DNA of 64,000 bases, taken from contig NC_065571.1 in the NCBI RefSeq assembly GCF_937616625.2, positions 31,705,879-31,769,878 on the forward strand. Reading direction: 5' to 3'. The position numbers and the translations under genes are program-made. Below are positions 11,928 to 24,744 of this stretch, in pieces (within the stretch, counting starts at the first letter, position 1; each line of letters starts with the position of its first letter). The DNA is from Mercurialis annua. Taxonomy: Eukaryota; Streptophyta; Magnoliopsida; Malpighiales; Euphorbiaceae. The notes under the pieces were generated by a model. That model made no database searches and was not told the DNA's origin. It saw only the letters and a list, made by a program, of their open reading frames with translations.

Positions 11928-12049
11928 GGGCACGATGGGAGGCGCGATGGACCCATCGTGCCTTCCTCAGCAAAATGGAAAAAATGCCTAGGGCACGATG
12001 CGAGGCGCGGGCACGATGGCAGGCGCGATGGACCCATCGTGCCTTCCTG
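11928..12049. repeat. CpG-rich palindrome cluster (GGCACGATGG type)
   Basis: Two blocks in which GGCACGATGG and CCATCGCGCC (sense strand) can pair across a two-base centre, plus partial copies. Unlike the other four LTRs, this cluster lies upstream of the TATA box in element sense. Confidence 0.8.
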
Positions 12050-12211
12050 CACAAAGCTACAAAAATGCAAAAAACTGCATAAGGCCCAACGGCAACGACG
12101 GACCAAACCCAAAGTATAACATGGAACACACGGAGCCCAACGAACACAAAAAAACGATCAACACGGTGATGGAACAACGCCGAAACCAAACGTAAAAGAC
12201 GAGATATCACA

Positions 12212-15200
12212 ATCTCCCCAACTTATATAAAATTCGTCCTCAAATTTAAAACAAAAACAACCGACGAATAACATAACATAAAACTACATATCAAACTGAA
12301 CAAAACGCACATAACCAACGTAAAAACGCATAAGCAAGATACCGAAGGTGAACAAGGACAATAATTATAACAATTCGCCATAATGAACTCTGTCTCTCAA
12401 AAATATTCCTCAACCAAGTAACCAATCCAAACTGTAATCATAGGAATTTCCATGCTTAACGGCCTATGTACTTGCGTAAGAAAAAAACTCAAAAGGTTGT
12501 TCCTCGAACGATAACTCTAAACCACTACTTTCATAAACCGAACAATCTCAAATGATCACAAAAAGTATCAACACTAACTTACACTTAACATAAAACGATA
12601 ATGTCATTTCGAGGTGAAACCAAACGAAGGAATACAAACTCTCCCACATAAAACTCGACAGAAATTCTAAGGATAATCAAGAACGAAACCTCGAATCTCT
12701 TTAATGATAACTCTAACAAAATTTTCACCCAGAGAAGGTCAACACAAGACGAAACACGCCGAAAACATATGGGGTATAACATTCTCCCCTACCTATGAAA
12801 AATTCGACCTCGAATTTTAAATCTGAAACTGATTCGCAGTTTAAACGGTCACAATATACATATGCACAAAAATTTAAATCTAACAACTCGATGCTCTAAC
12901 AATTACTCGATCAACACAAAAGTGAACAGATAAAAATTATCCAACTGTGAATCACAGTTACTCTTTACTAGGATGGCTTCCAAAACCATCTCGAATCTTA
13001 ACGATTACCGAATCCACATTATCAAAGCGCAAGAACAAGCCCTAACCTCAAACTATAGTTCTTACAATTCCAAACTCTATCGTATCAAACAGGAACACTG
13101 AAAAAATATTGCGTTCCACAACACTTACTCACCTGTCCACTTATAACTAGCTCAACACCAAAATAATCGATAACAATACTCAACAACAACTAAATAATAT
13201 TTCGGCGAAAAACAAACACTACTTGGATCATTTTGTCCAATGATTAACACCAAATTTGATAATATCATCAATCTCGCGAATCATAAAACACAAAAACTCA
13301 TATCGTCATTCAAAAGAATACGTGAACCTATCTCATGATAACAGAATCTCCAGATTAGTAACAAACCATGTCAATCATAATTATTCCTCAAATCATTCAA
13401 AAATAAACAGCCTGTAATAACCTAAGGTATCTAACCATCAACTTAATTCTAACTAAGTTTCACAAACTTAATTTTATTCCACACACAAAAGGTTCAATAT
13501 CCGAACAAAACGATATACAAACTTTCAAGAATTAAACCCTCAATCAACATTATTGACCAACCAACTTTGTTATCGAAATTCACCAAACACGATCATCGAT
13601 TTTCGGACCAGCTAGCTCATATATCCTAAAACAAAATTATTTAATCAAATGACTATAATCTCGTATACAACGAGAGATCACTACGATCAATTCACCTCTA
13701 CCGGATTGTTAATTATGCTCAAAAAATTTATATTCAAAAAAATTTGACTTTAAAAGACTATACGTCTTACACCTCCTTTTTATATTCAATAATCAAAATG
13801 ATTTACCGTCAAAAAACCATTAGTTTTGTAAACCCTTGAAAATTTTCAAAATATTCGCATTTTGAATTCACAGATTTTTCTTACTCTAAAAGAAGTTTGC
13901 AAATTTGTTTTTTGAAACAGTTCAATTGACAAAATTTATGTTATCTTTAAACCAAATTTGATAAAATAAATTTATCTCTTTCTCGAAAATACACAAACCA
14001 TGGAAAAAAAATCATTTGTATTAAAATACACATTGATGTTTTAAACATTCAAAATTTAAGTCGCTTCTAAATCTTGCTCTCAATAAAATACAATTTGAAG
14101 AAATCGTTCAACCGAAAAATCTATTATTCCTTTTAAATCAAATTTGACAAAATGTCTTCCTTTCCTTAGAAGGGTAAAATTAACAATTCAAATCTCTTTG
14201 TTTATGAAATCACCTTTATATCAATATACCAAAAAAACACTTGGAAAAATCAAATCTGAAAAGATAAAGTCTCTTTTAAAAATATAGTGTAGACACACAC
14301 ATGATCATAGCCAATATCCTTATCCACAAATCCTTAAATCACAAATCGAAAATTATCACTAAGACTCCCTAATCTGAATCTAACCATACATCGTACTTGG
14401 CACAACTAAAACTCGTGTGAAACTTCAAATTTATTCTTACCTTCTATTAAACACAAGATTCTGACAACACGAACTGATCCATTACGACGTAATCGTCCAA
14501 AATCCATCACCATCATCACAGAGTATTTGTCTAGCTACCTTTCGGTAACAGTTTCAAAATCATTTGAAAACCAACAACTTTATAAATAAATTATCATAAT
14601 GTGACTTGCGAGCTCATCTCAAAACATCCTTCTCAAACACTTTATCGATAAAATCCATTTTACATAATTGTGCGCTAGGATGATGACATCTCTCATCCCT
14701 AAAGAGTTGCATCCAACCCTAATTATTTCTATGCATGTGATGCATGTATCAATTATTGGTTTATCTTTTATTTAGTGAACATACTTACTGATCAATGCAA
14801 TCCTATTCGTGACATTTAAAATGCAAGTTCATGATATGACTGGGCACAATCACGTGTTGAAAATATTTCAAATATTTTAACAATTCAACCTTTAAAATCC
14901 ATTTCTCGATAAAACATTTGCTAGACTTTACACTCTGTGAGACGTGCACTCAATAACATCAAACTATTTCTCAAACTCCATACTTGTAGTCTACCGACAT
15001 TCGATGTTATATAACAACTCAACCTAATAATTTCTTTACAACTCTTCGGTAAAAGTATCCAACTAACTTCAAACCTACTGAAACTTATACTCAATGAAAA
15101 TAACACATCACATACGTTCCTGCGAAACCTACCGCCGGCTCCCGCATCGCATCATTAACTTGATGAAAACACTAGTGTATTAATACACCGCTCTATGTTC

Positions 15201-16947
15201 TCGGCCAAAATTTCCAATATCCTTTTTAGGATAATCAGAAACCATCAACCATTTCAGGGGAATACTCCCCTCGTCTTCCTCGATATCCAAACCCAAAGGT
15301 TTCGATCCACGAAACAAACAGTAAAACCCCAAGCAACCAAAACCAAACAAGGCAAACAGGGTCTAAACAAAGTTCTTACTCAAAGGTCAAGACCATACAT
15401 TAAGGTAAGCCAACCATGACCACGTGATTAAATCATCTCACGTGCTGCTCCGCACGAAGAGATATAACACAAACAATCAACTTAGTGCAAAAGACAAGCG
15501 AGTTATACAACGAAAAACTATTTCCAAAAGATACCAAATCTGTAAATCATAAACCAAATAAGCATGCCATTCAGTAAAAACAACTCAAATATTTTTAAAT
15601 ACAATATCAAGACATGCTACAACAAGCTTTGAATTTTATAACAAAATCAACCTGTAATAATTCATCTTTCAAGAGTATGCTTCAAAATTCATTTTGAAAT
15701 TTAAAGTCAATCACAAAACTTCCAAATTTTATTGAGTCCCACGGTTAAAACAAAATCAATATCTGGAAAAATATCTTTTTATAAATCAATTGCTTATGAA
15801 AAGAATACCCAAGTATCTCAATCCATGAAACCATCGAGTTAGCCGAGTCATTACAACTACCAAGCTCAACTCCTAAATTTGGGTGACCCAAGTCGAACCC
15901 AAAACAACCGTTTATAAAACGTAATCAAACATTTGTAAATCCGAGAAAGTGCACTCAAATAAAATTTTCATACTTTCAAAATTAGGAGCTCAACATAACC
16001 CAACCGTTAAACAGCAATTCAAAAAATCAAGTGAGAAATCTTTAATCTCAAACAACCACTTTGTAAATCCCAAAAAATCAAAATGTTGACATACTACAAC
16101 ATGGTCAATTAACTTCAACGTTAAATTCTCAAATCAATGACTCGTCTCTTAAAAAAATCTTTTTGAAATCATCGTTTGATAACACTAAACCAAACATTAT
16201 ATTTCAAAACACAAAAAATTTCATTTTACTGGCCACTTAACCAAAATTAAACCTTTAAAGAATGAAAAGTCAAACTTCTCTTATGATTCTGTGTCGAAAC
16301 ACAAATCGGATAAAACAATAGTCTCGATAAAAATCTTTAAAACAACATGTGGTCAAACAATGTATGACCACCAAAACATGTTTTAAAGTTTAATCCAAAA
16401 TCTCTTTAAATAAAATAAAAAACAAAGCTAACGCCCATTATGCGATCGCATTTAAAATCAACAATCGAGGCCAAAGCCTAGATGTAGTTTATTAAAAAGG
16501 CAAAACCAATTCAACGCATCATGTAAAATAGCCGTAACCACACCATATACTCAAAATTGTATCAGGTATAAGCGCCAAAATTAATCAAACAACATCATAC
16601 CCGAGTATGAGTTTTAGAAAAATTTACCAACCTAAGATTTTCCGAGAAATCGAAAGCAATTATAATCACCCAAGTGAAATAACCTCAACATGATAAAACA
16701 CAGCAAATAACATCCAAGTGAAATTAATTATCAATCATAGCAGCAACACTAAATAACGACTGACACATATCACCTATAGGATGTAAGCTGAAAGTTTGAA
16801 AACAAAAGATGACGTTTCAAAAGACACGTCACGAATCCTAATTCCGCAGTAGTTCCTATAACACAACATCAACTTATCATGCCAAAAACATATAACACAT
16901 ATCATGCATAAGGCCTTGGTTTGAAACCAAAGCTCTGATACCAAGTT
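12212..16947 (-). mobile_element. Internal region of element 2, no coding capacity
   Basis: 4.7 kb between the LTRs. No frame above about 75 codons and no gag, protease or polymerase motif is seen on either strand. The leader at 16130-16947 matches 301-1085. A second LTR-end-like junction sits at about 12781, with its own hairpin at 12800-12817. A conserved internal hairpin motif lies near 14677-14702. The rest is AT-rich and unremarkable. Elements of this kind are called LARDs when they keep only cis signals. Confidence 0.75.
16932..16943 (-). other. Primer-binding site of element 2
   Basis: GCTCTGATACCA on the plus strand, that is TGGTATCAGAGC in sense, four bases from the 5' LTR that begins at 16948. 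Confidence 0.9.
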
Positions 16948-18223
16948 TGTCACGACCCATTTTCATGAATCGCGACCGGCGCTAGGGTATGGGTATGGTT
17001 GTACTGAAACCCGTAGCAAGCCTTGCGGATAACATACATTAATCATTTAAAACATTGTACCTGCATAAAACCACATGCTCGGGGGCAACCGAGACTCCAA
17101 CCTATTATAGCAGTTTATATGTACGACATATAAATAATAAATGCTCGTTCAACTCCGAGTCTCTAACACGGCATAAATATTAAATAACCAAAAGTTAATA
17201 TAATAATACCAATCAACAAATAATTCAATTGAGTTAATCTGACAACAAGTACTACAACAAGTATGACTTCTAATTACTACTGCGGTCTAAGAGTAAAATC
17301 ACTTCAATAACTTTAATAAAATAAAATAAGACCTCCGAGGAAATAAAGAATCGGAGACCAGTTGACTCGCTCAAATCATAACCCTGGGAAAAATTGGGAA
17401 AAAAAAGGGGTCAGATATACTGAGATGAGTTCATACAACTATTTACATTTATTAAGTGAAAACCTTTAAAAACCTTAAAACATTTGTAAAGCAATTTATC
17501 ATTATGGATAAGTATTGAAACCCTAAACTACAAATATCTAAATCCAATTGTCGTGTCGGTGAGACGTATCTCCATAACCGATCCCCGAATGTCACTCAAA
17601 TAAACACGTGAGTCCCAGGAGACGTATCTTCCACCGGCGCCCTCACTAAGGCAAGATGTATCTTGAACCTACATCAATACCATATGATCATATACCGGTG
17701 CGCACGCAGTCTCGATGATGCCCATCGAGTAGCCCGTTCCAATTCAGATCCATAATGTTGAAAACAGTTCGAAAGCTGTATATACAATATATATATATAT
17801 ATATATGCAAAAATACAATTTACTTAATAAAGCGGTAAATAGCGATATAAACTCACTGTTTGCTAATCCACGTGAAAACTCCTGGCAAGCAGCCTAAACT
17901 CGGTTCTCCTCAAAAGCACGAATAGACAACGAGTCTAAACAAATACAAATAATTATTAAAAACGGACCCTAACTCTATAGAGTACTAGACAGCACACATG
18001 ACTAGCACAAAACAACAAGTCAAGGTGAAGCCAATCAGCGTAAACACAATACTCAAACAATTAAAAAAAGTCAACACAAGACAAGCCTATTGAGTTCCCG
18101 CTTTAAAATCCATTTCAAAAAATATTATTTAAATATTTATTAAATAATAACCCAAGTTATAGAATACAAACCATATAAGTTTCTATATCAAACACAATCC
18201 GAATAAATCAGAAAACAGCTTAA
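16948..18223 (-). mobile_element. Truncated 5' LTR of element 2
   Basis: Begins TGTCACGACCC. It matches the 3' LTR until CAGCTTAAAAA at about 18223, then joins the protease fragment. The U3 part with promoter and palindrome cluster is gone, so this LTR cannot start transcription. An (AT)n run near 17787-17806 is longer than in the 3' LTR. Confidence 0.88.
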
Positions 18224-19335
18224 AAACGTCTGGATATTCAGATACCACTGGTACATCGCTTATGTTTATGCTTTTCTTTTCCACGTCTCGCACTATGGCT
18301 AGAAATTCCTGACATCCCTTCTTTAGCATACGACAAACTTTAAGAGCGGAAATGATAATCATGAGAAATTCTGTCTTATCACCCTGGATTGAAACTGGTT
18401 CAATTCCAGGCGTATAGAACGTCACCGTCTTCTTCCGACAATCCACATTGGCGTAGTGATGAGCTAACCAATCCATTCCTAGTATAACGTCAAAAACTAA
18501 TACCTCGAGTAAGATCAAATCCACAAGCAAATCTCGTCCTTAACTCTCACAAGACAAGACAGATAAACGATACTAACTTTCACACTGTCTCCTACTGGGG
18601 TAGCTACTGATAAAGGATTCTTAAGGTATGCTGGTTGCACTCCTAACTTACGAGCGAAGCTAGGCGAAACAAAAGAATGTGTAACGCCCGGATCAAACAA
18701 AATTAATGCGTCTTGAGAAGCGATAGAAAAAGTACCTTGCACAGCAACATTGGAAGCATGAGCCTCCTGAGGACTCAGTGCAAAAACTCTGGCCTAGCTT
18801 CCACCAGCCTGTGAAGTCTTACCATTAGCGCGACCTCCGCCGTTTCTTCCTCCTCGATTTACATAACGACGGCCTCTCTGGCCAGTGAAAGCACTTCCCG
18901 TCTGATCATATCCTAACGCTGTCTGATGTGCAGTTCTCTAATGCTGATAGGAAGGCTGTACTACCGTAGTCATGGAACCTTGAGGCATCTGCCTTGGACA
19001 ATATCTAGCAAAGTGACCCTGTTGGCTACAGTTGAAACACGCTCCAGAAATACTATAACACACTCCATAATGCCTCTTGTTGCAATTCAGACAAATTGGT
19101 GCTCCGCCTCCTTTGTCACTCATGGATCTGGCACCAAATCTTGTGCCTGATGCACTAACCCGAGATCCATGTCGACTCATCTTATGTCCTTACTGACGTG
19201 GTGTGGGTCGAGAGTCACTTCCTACGTATGAATGGGTAGGTACACTCCGTATGCTACGAAACGTATTACTTCTCATAGGTGCAACATTAGAAGGGTTGGG
19301 AATCTTTCCAAAACAGATCAAAGAAACTTCCATCT
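18224..19335 (-). pseudogene. Ty3/gypsy gag C-terminus and protease fragment, degenerate
   Basis: In order on the minus strand: a gag tail, zinc knuckles with CLNCNKRHYGVC and CFNCSQQGHFARYC (C-x2-C-x4-H-x4-C) near 19050-19090, a Gly/Arg-rich linker, an aspartic protease with DPGVTHSF (18675-18694), DVILGMDWL, and SEYPDVF at the lead-in to reverse transcriptase, where it breaks off. The usual protease motif is D-S/T-G-A, so the Ser/Thr is replaced by Pro and the enzyme would be inactive. Stops (near 18936) and frameshifts separate the pieces. It may be the remaining 5' portion of element 3, joined to element 2 by deletion. Confidence 0.85.
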
Positions 19336-20240
19336 TCCTAGCTTTATAATTTATTTTTATGTATTTGCATAAATTGATTTAATCTTGTGGAAAAAATTAA
19401 TTATTACAAGCAAATAAACCATTTAATTTTAATTCTTACAATTAAAACTTCTTAATCAAAAATATAATTCATATTCATCATCATCAAATAACCAATTTAT
19501 CTAAAATATCAAAGATTTGTTTTTTAAATTGTCCCAAACAAATATTGGTTGCAAAAATACTAACAAAAAATTAAATTTTTGAGAAACTGGAAAAAAATAT
19601 TTATTAAAAAACTGGATTAAGAACATAGAAAAAAGTATAAAAGTAAACAAAAATTAAAGTGGTTTATTTTAGATTTACTTTTTGTTTATTTTTCGGTATT
19701 AGTATATGCCGAAATTACACCGAAAACACATTGAAAAAACACAAAAATAACTCCAAATAAAACACTTAACTACACCTAATAAACACTTAAAAAACACTCA
19801 TACATAACATTTAACAATATTAAAAATTTAATGAAAACAATACTAAAAACACCACAAAAAAACCAAAAACACTTAAAAATACACCCAAACACACTTGAAA
19901 TACACCATACAATACAGTCAACAAAGTGAACAGATTGCTGGTCAACATTGAGCATACCATGTGTTGACCGTCGCCGATTGGAAAATTTCTCGGACAATTT
20001 TTGGCGACCGGTCTCTGGTCACCGGATTCTGTTGGTGAATTCTTTATGTTTTTTTAGTGTTTCCAGTGTTTTGATAATCTTTATTTTTATTAATAAAATT
20101 AAAAGAAAATAAAAATGTGGAATTGGTTAAGTATAAAGTGTAATTTTTAAAATTATACATTTTTTTTAAAAATAAATTTTAGAAAAAGACGAACGGTATT
20201 CTTTCCTCAAAATGTTAGATTGTCATGTGAATATTCAGTA
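19336..20240. other. AT-rich gap, no gene seen
   Basis: About 900 bases. The part at 19730-19910 is low-complexity with AAAACACT-like runs. The short reverse frame at 19776-19997 has no recognisable motif. Confidence 0.6.
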
Positions 20241-20745
20241 GGCTTAATGTCTCAGAAAATCCTGATCTTTTAGCCCATTTTCAATTCTACCCTAACGTTG
20301 AAAACCAGTCAATTTTATCCTATTTTGCATTTTTGTGTTTCAGTTATACACTGAAATATTAAATTGACGTCTTTTTCATTTGGAAAAAATTAAAAAAATG
20401 TTCTCCATATGTCTAGCATATATTAATTGTATATGTTGAAAATTTATTTAGACTTAGTTAAATTAATTAAGAATTTAAATTACTTTTAAATTGATTATGG
20501 TTTTTAGTTAGTTTTTAAAAATAAAAGACTTGTACTTTTTTGAATGAAAATAAATTCTATTTTATTTTTAAACTTAGTTAATTAAATGATTTCATCATTT
20601 AAATAAAAAAAATTGTAAAAAATTATAAAATTAGGGTACAATTGAAATGAGAAAATGCTAAATAGAGTAAAATTGACAAATGTTCAACGTCAGGATAAAA
20701 TTGAAAAGAGGTTAAAAAGTCTGGGTCTTTTTAAGGTATTAAGCC
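20241..20745. mobile_element. Mutator-type MITE, copy 1
   Basis: 505 bases with terminal inverted repeats of about 60 bases, starting GGCTTAAT and ending ATTAAGCC. Flanks TATTCAGTA (20232-20240) and TATTCAATA (20746-20754) look like a 9-bp target duplication with one mismatch. A second copy at 50008-50515 has a perfect 9-bp duplication. Nine bases is typical of Mutator-like transposons. No transposase is present. Confidence 0.87.
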
Positions 20746-20754
20746 TATTCAATA

Positions 20755-21997
20755 ATAGAATTATCTCCAATTTTGGCACATGAGTGTTTATTGTACTTGA
20801 AGCGTGAATAAGTACAATCTCTATTGCATTATCGCTGGCGAATGTTTATAATGTTTGAAAGGTGAACAAGTACAAACTCATTTTGCTCTATACATATAAT
20901 TAATCTGATTTGAGTTATAAAAAACTGAACTTAGAATTTTTTGATCATAGAGAGTTTGATATAATGTCAAATAACTAATTCATTTAAATTTTTAAATTGT
21001 TATATCATGAGTTTGATTAATAACTTTATCCTTAACATTCTTAATCAAATTTTTAATTTAGTTGTGCGTCACTTACAAAAGTTTTCCAATACATTTGACT
21101 CCTATATCACGATAAATTAAGTTATTAGCAAAATTTTATTTAAAAATCAAATCAATACTTATCTTCAGCGATAATTATTGCTGTAAAAAATATTTACAAT
21201 CGTCATCCAAGAATATCCAATAAGAGTTCGTAAGAAAAAAAAATAGAAAGCTAATTAAACATATCTATAAAATACAAAATTTTGAGTTCATGATTAGCTC
21301 ACTTTAATCACTTCTCTTTTGAATACTTTTATAGTAAATGGAAACATTCGCTTTTATGCATTGAAGTAATGCAACATTATTTACATATATGTGTTCATTT
21401 TGTGCACAGGGACAATGTATTTTTGCAAAATATATAGTATTTAGCAGCCATAAGATATATAGTTATTTTAATCATTATTATTATGGTCTTAGCATATCAA
21501 AGATTGATGTTATTAATGGACTAATTAAAATGTTTAAGGCTCATTTGCCATCACCAATATTAATTTAAAGCAAAAGAGTCTGCTATAGATGGCAGCCAAC
21601 GTGATTCACTTAGATAACTTAACTAATAAAATTCAGTTTGGAGAGTGTTAATTAATTAACAAAGTTAGATTAGTTCATTAAATTTTCTTGTTTGGAGTTA
21701 CTCAACTTATTATATCATTACTGCTTAGCTTTTTAATGGGTTTGTGGACTGCTAAATATCGCCCCTAGATTATTAGGTTTGTCCTTTTTTTTTTATCTAA
21801 ATACCCTTTCATCTTTTTCTAATTTTAAAATTTACATTGAAATTTTATCGACCCACATTCAAACACGAAAAACAGATAACAAAAATCTTGGATAAAAATG
21901 TCGGAATCTAACCGGAAAAGAGGATTAAATAACACGATATGTTTTTCTTATAGGTTTAATTTTTTTGTCAAAAAATATTTTTTTTCTCCGAGAAATA
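20755..21997. other. AT-rich gap, no gene seen
   Basis: No coding region or strong repeat. The segment around 21750-21790 (ATCGCCCCTAGATTA) and the segment around 22295-22315 form a weak inverted pair that may delimit a degenerate element around the hairpin cluster. Confidence 0.5.
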
Positions 21998-22115
21998 GAG
22001 ACGTTTCCAAGAAACGTCTCACCAGAGGGGAGACGTAATATGGAAACGTCTCCCCTTCTGGGGAGGCGTTTGCAGAAAACATCTCCCTAGAGGGGGAGAC
22101 GTTTTCGATAAATAA
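21998..22115. repeat. Cluster of CpG-containing hairpins
   Basis: A perfect 10-bp stem GAGACGTTTC / GAAACGTCTC (21998-22007 and 22011-22020) with a three-base loop. It is followed by GGGGAGACGT / ACGTCTCCCC (22027-22036 and 22046-22055) and two further GGGGAGACGTTT-like pieces up to about 22115. It may be the core of a foldback element of about 0.55 kb. Confidence 0.8.
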
Positions 22116-22885
22116 CTCCTCAAAATGTCCAGTTTAATTATTTTTTTAGTTTTTAATTAAAATTAATCAGTTTAAATTAATTAAAATTAATTAATTTAGC
22201 TTAATTGGAATTGTAATCAGCCATTATAATTTCGGGATTGGAATGAGGTTGAGAGGAAGAAAAATTATTATGTTTTTGTTAAAAGAGCAAGGAGATAAAT
22301 AATTAGGAGGGGCAATATATAACTAGTAAATAGGAGCCGTATATAGTAAATTTACGTTACTTGTATTTCTATTTGAAATAATTAAGTTACATTTATTTGA
22401 GGGATAAATTCATTTAAGTATCTCGAAATTTTAACTTTTAATACAAAGGGTAATAAATTTACATCTTCGAAGGTTATGCTGCATGATCTTTTTAGCAAAC
22501 AAGTCTAATTTCATTAATAAAATCAGATGACTTTGTCAACATAAATAAAATATAATTTAATCACTCAATTTATTTTAAATTCAAACTAGTTTAAATATAA
22601 ATAAAATATAAGAATATATTATATTAATAATTCAACAGATAAAAATAATTCAAATGAATAAATATCATAGTTTATTGACATATTCTTTTATATTTTAATT
22701 TGTATTTGGACGACTAAAATGTACTTTATAATTTATATCAACTAAATATATTTTATTAAAAAATTGGACAATTTTTACTAATATTCACACCACAATTTAT
22801 ATTATAAAAATTTCATGAAACTTTTTATCTCAAAAATAAAAAGCACGTGATAGTTTAATGAACTCATCTTAAACTTTAGGATTAA

Positions 22886-23103
22886 TTATTATTATCTCTG
22901 TGAGGTTTGGTCCGAAATACTACTTCCCCATGAATTTTAAAAATCGACTATTTTTCCCCTGAGTTTTATGTTTTCGCTAACTAAAACCACCTTATGGAGG
23001 GGGGTTAGTTAAAAAAATACCAATGTTAAGAGTGAACAGTTGATTTTTTAAAACTAATGAGGAAAGTAGTATTTCCGATCAAACCTCATGAAGATAATAG
23101 TAA
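22886..23103. mobile_element. Foldback MITE, about 218 bp
   Basis: The left end, containing GTGAGGTTTGGTCCGAAATA, is repeated inverted at the right end (reverse complement GAGGTTTGATCGGAAATA). Inverted repeats of about 70 bases lie on each side. Target duplication not resolved. Confidence 0.8.
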
Positions 23104-23602
23104 GGGTTAGATACAAATTCATACACTAACTAATTTGACCTAATTTGCAATTACAACATAAACTATTAAATTTGGCAATGTCAGTAATGAACTTTGCACT
23201 TTTGGAAAATCGATGGACCGATTATATTTCAGAACAATTTTGCTGAGTTGAAAGTCGGGATTGCCATGTAGGCTGTTGGAAAATAAATGGTGTTTTGATT
23301 GGCCAAAAAATAAAAGTTAATGTTTGTTTTTATCAAAATTTTAAAGTTAGTGTTGTAACTGCAAATTACGTTAAATTTCATGATTTCATTTGTAAACGTG
23401 CGAAATTACGTAGCAAATACTGCAATTCATTGTGTCAGTATACGTGTTCTTTCCGGCTTTTAACTCAGCAAAATTATCCCGGAAAATAATTGGTGTATCG
23501 ATTTACCGAAAGTGCAAAGTTTATTATTAACATTGCCAAATTTAAAAATTTATGTTATAATTGCAAATTAGGTCAAAATTGGTGTAATAGTAATAACCCT
23601 AA
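23102..23602. mobile_element. Foldback MITE, about 500 bp
   Basis: Terminal inverted repeats of about 150 bases. Both ends share TTGACCTAATTTGCAATTA, AAATTTGGCAATGT and TTTTGCTGAGTT in inverted orientation. It abuts the previous MITE. The frame at 23295-23489 is within it and shows no transposase motif. Confidence 0.85.
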
Positions 23603-23866
23603 ATTTTAATTCTATTCGTTGATGAATATTTATCAATAGGTTATTTGGTTCAACTATTTTGAGGCCAAACACGATCTATTTGACTCTCAGCAACTAATTT
23701 GCATATTTATAAACTAGTGTAATCAGCATATATTTACTTTTTAAATATAAAACAAAATAATTATTCAAAAAATTATATCTTGTATTTTATTAAATATTTA
23801 AATGAAATTATTTATATAAAAATTATATTAATTTTATAATATACAATCTCATTTATATTATTTTTA

Positions 23867-24272
23867 GAGCAGATTATTATGAGCCCCTCACATTTGACAT
23901 AATTTATACTTTAGTCCGTCCTGTTTGAAAATTAAACGATATGACCCTTCACTTTTGTTTCCATCAACAGTTTAGTCCCTCTGTCTATTTTTTGTGTTAG
24001 TCAACCAAATTAAAGAACTTAAGGGTAAATTAATTTTCAAATATGAGGGACGAAATCATTAACAAAAATAAAAGTGAGGGATGAAATCGTTGAAAAAACA
24101 AAAGTGGGGGACCATATAGCTTTGTTAACTTCGTTGATTAACATTAAAAATGGACAGAAGTAATAAATCGTTGACAGAAATAAAAGTGAAAGGCCGTATT
24201 ATTTGATTTTCAAATAAGAGTGACTGAAATGTGAACTGTGTCTAATATGAGTGATGTTATAATAATTTACTC
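23867..24272. mobile_element. Foldback MITE, about 406 bp
   Basis: Inverted ends of about 105 bases, with GAGCAGATTATTATGAGC on the left and GAGTAAATTATTATAACATC as the reverse complement of the right. The inner part contains tandem short blocks built on AATAAAAGTGAGGG. Confidence 0.8.
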
Positions 24273-24432
24273 ATACATTTATAGAAGTACAAAATGAAAA
24301 TAAAAAAATAAATATCGTAGATATTTAATATTATAAAGTGTTTTGTTGTTAGAATTACTTTAAGCGATTTAATTATTTATTTCTATTGTTCTTATAGATA
24401 AAAAAAACTTTTTTTATTTATTTTTAATAGGG

Positions 24433-24744
24433 TTAATTACATATAAAATCACCACATTTACACGAATTTTCAAAAATAACACGACCTTTAAAACGTGTCA
24501 ATTCAGAGCATCACCTTTCATTTTTTTCAAAAACAACATGGGCACGTTTTTAGATAAAATTTAGCTGATTTGGACACCCAATGGGAACGCCACGTGTCAT
24601 GCCACGTCAGCAAAAATGCCACTAAAAATGTGCTCATGTTGTTTTTGAAAAGAAATGAAAGGTGGTGCCCTGAATTGCCACGCTTTAAAGTTCGTGTTAT
24701 TTTTGTAATTTCGTGTAAAGGTGGTGATTTTATATGTAATTAAT
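24433..24744. mobile_element. Foldback MITE, about 312 bp
   Basis: Long, well-kept inverted ends of at least 120 bases. Both start TTAATTACATATAAAATCAC and continue with similar sequence to ACAACATGRGCAC. It can fold over almost its full length. Confidence 0.87.

Larger units (their letters stand above)
9538..12211 (-). mobile_element. 3' LTR of element 2
   Basis: TGTCACGACCC to GATATCACA, 2674 bases. Contains a canonical TATA box and a GGCACGATGG palindrome cluster. A 53-bp tandem duplication lies near 10914-11019. The inner boundary at 12211 is set by a purine-rich tract in reverse (ATCTCCCCAACTT) and the adjoining hairpin. A similar junction 570 bp further in makes this boundary less certain than the outer one. 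Confidence 0.8.
9538..18223 (-). mobile_element. Non-autonomous LTR retrotransposon (element 2, family B), 5' LTR truncated
   Basis: A minus-oriented element made of a 3' LTR (9538-12211), an internal region without gag or pol, a primer-binding site (16932-16943) and the first 1276 bases of a 5' LTR (16948-18223). The two LTRs are near-identical by eye over their shared part, for instance 9538-10790 against 16948-18215. It inserted into the pol end of element 3. Its 5' LTR is cut at about 18223, where unrelated gag-protease sequence begins. With no coding capacity it would have depended on proteins from another element. Confidence 0.88.

Noticed and set aside
11894..12210. Frames of 65-101 codons on both strands in the element 2 LTR
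   Set aside because: Same explanation: GGCACGATGG palindromes keep several frames open.
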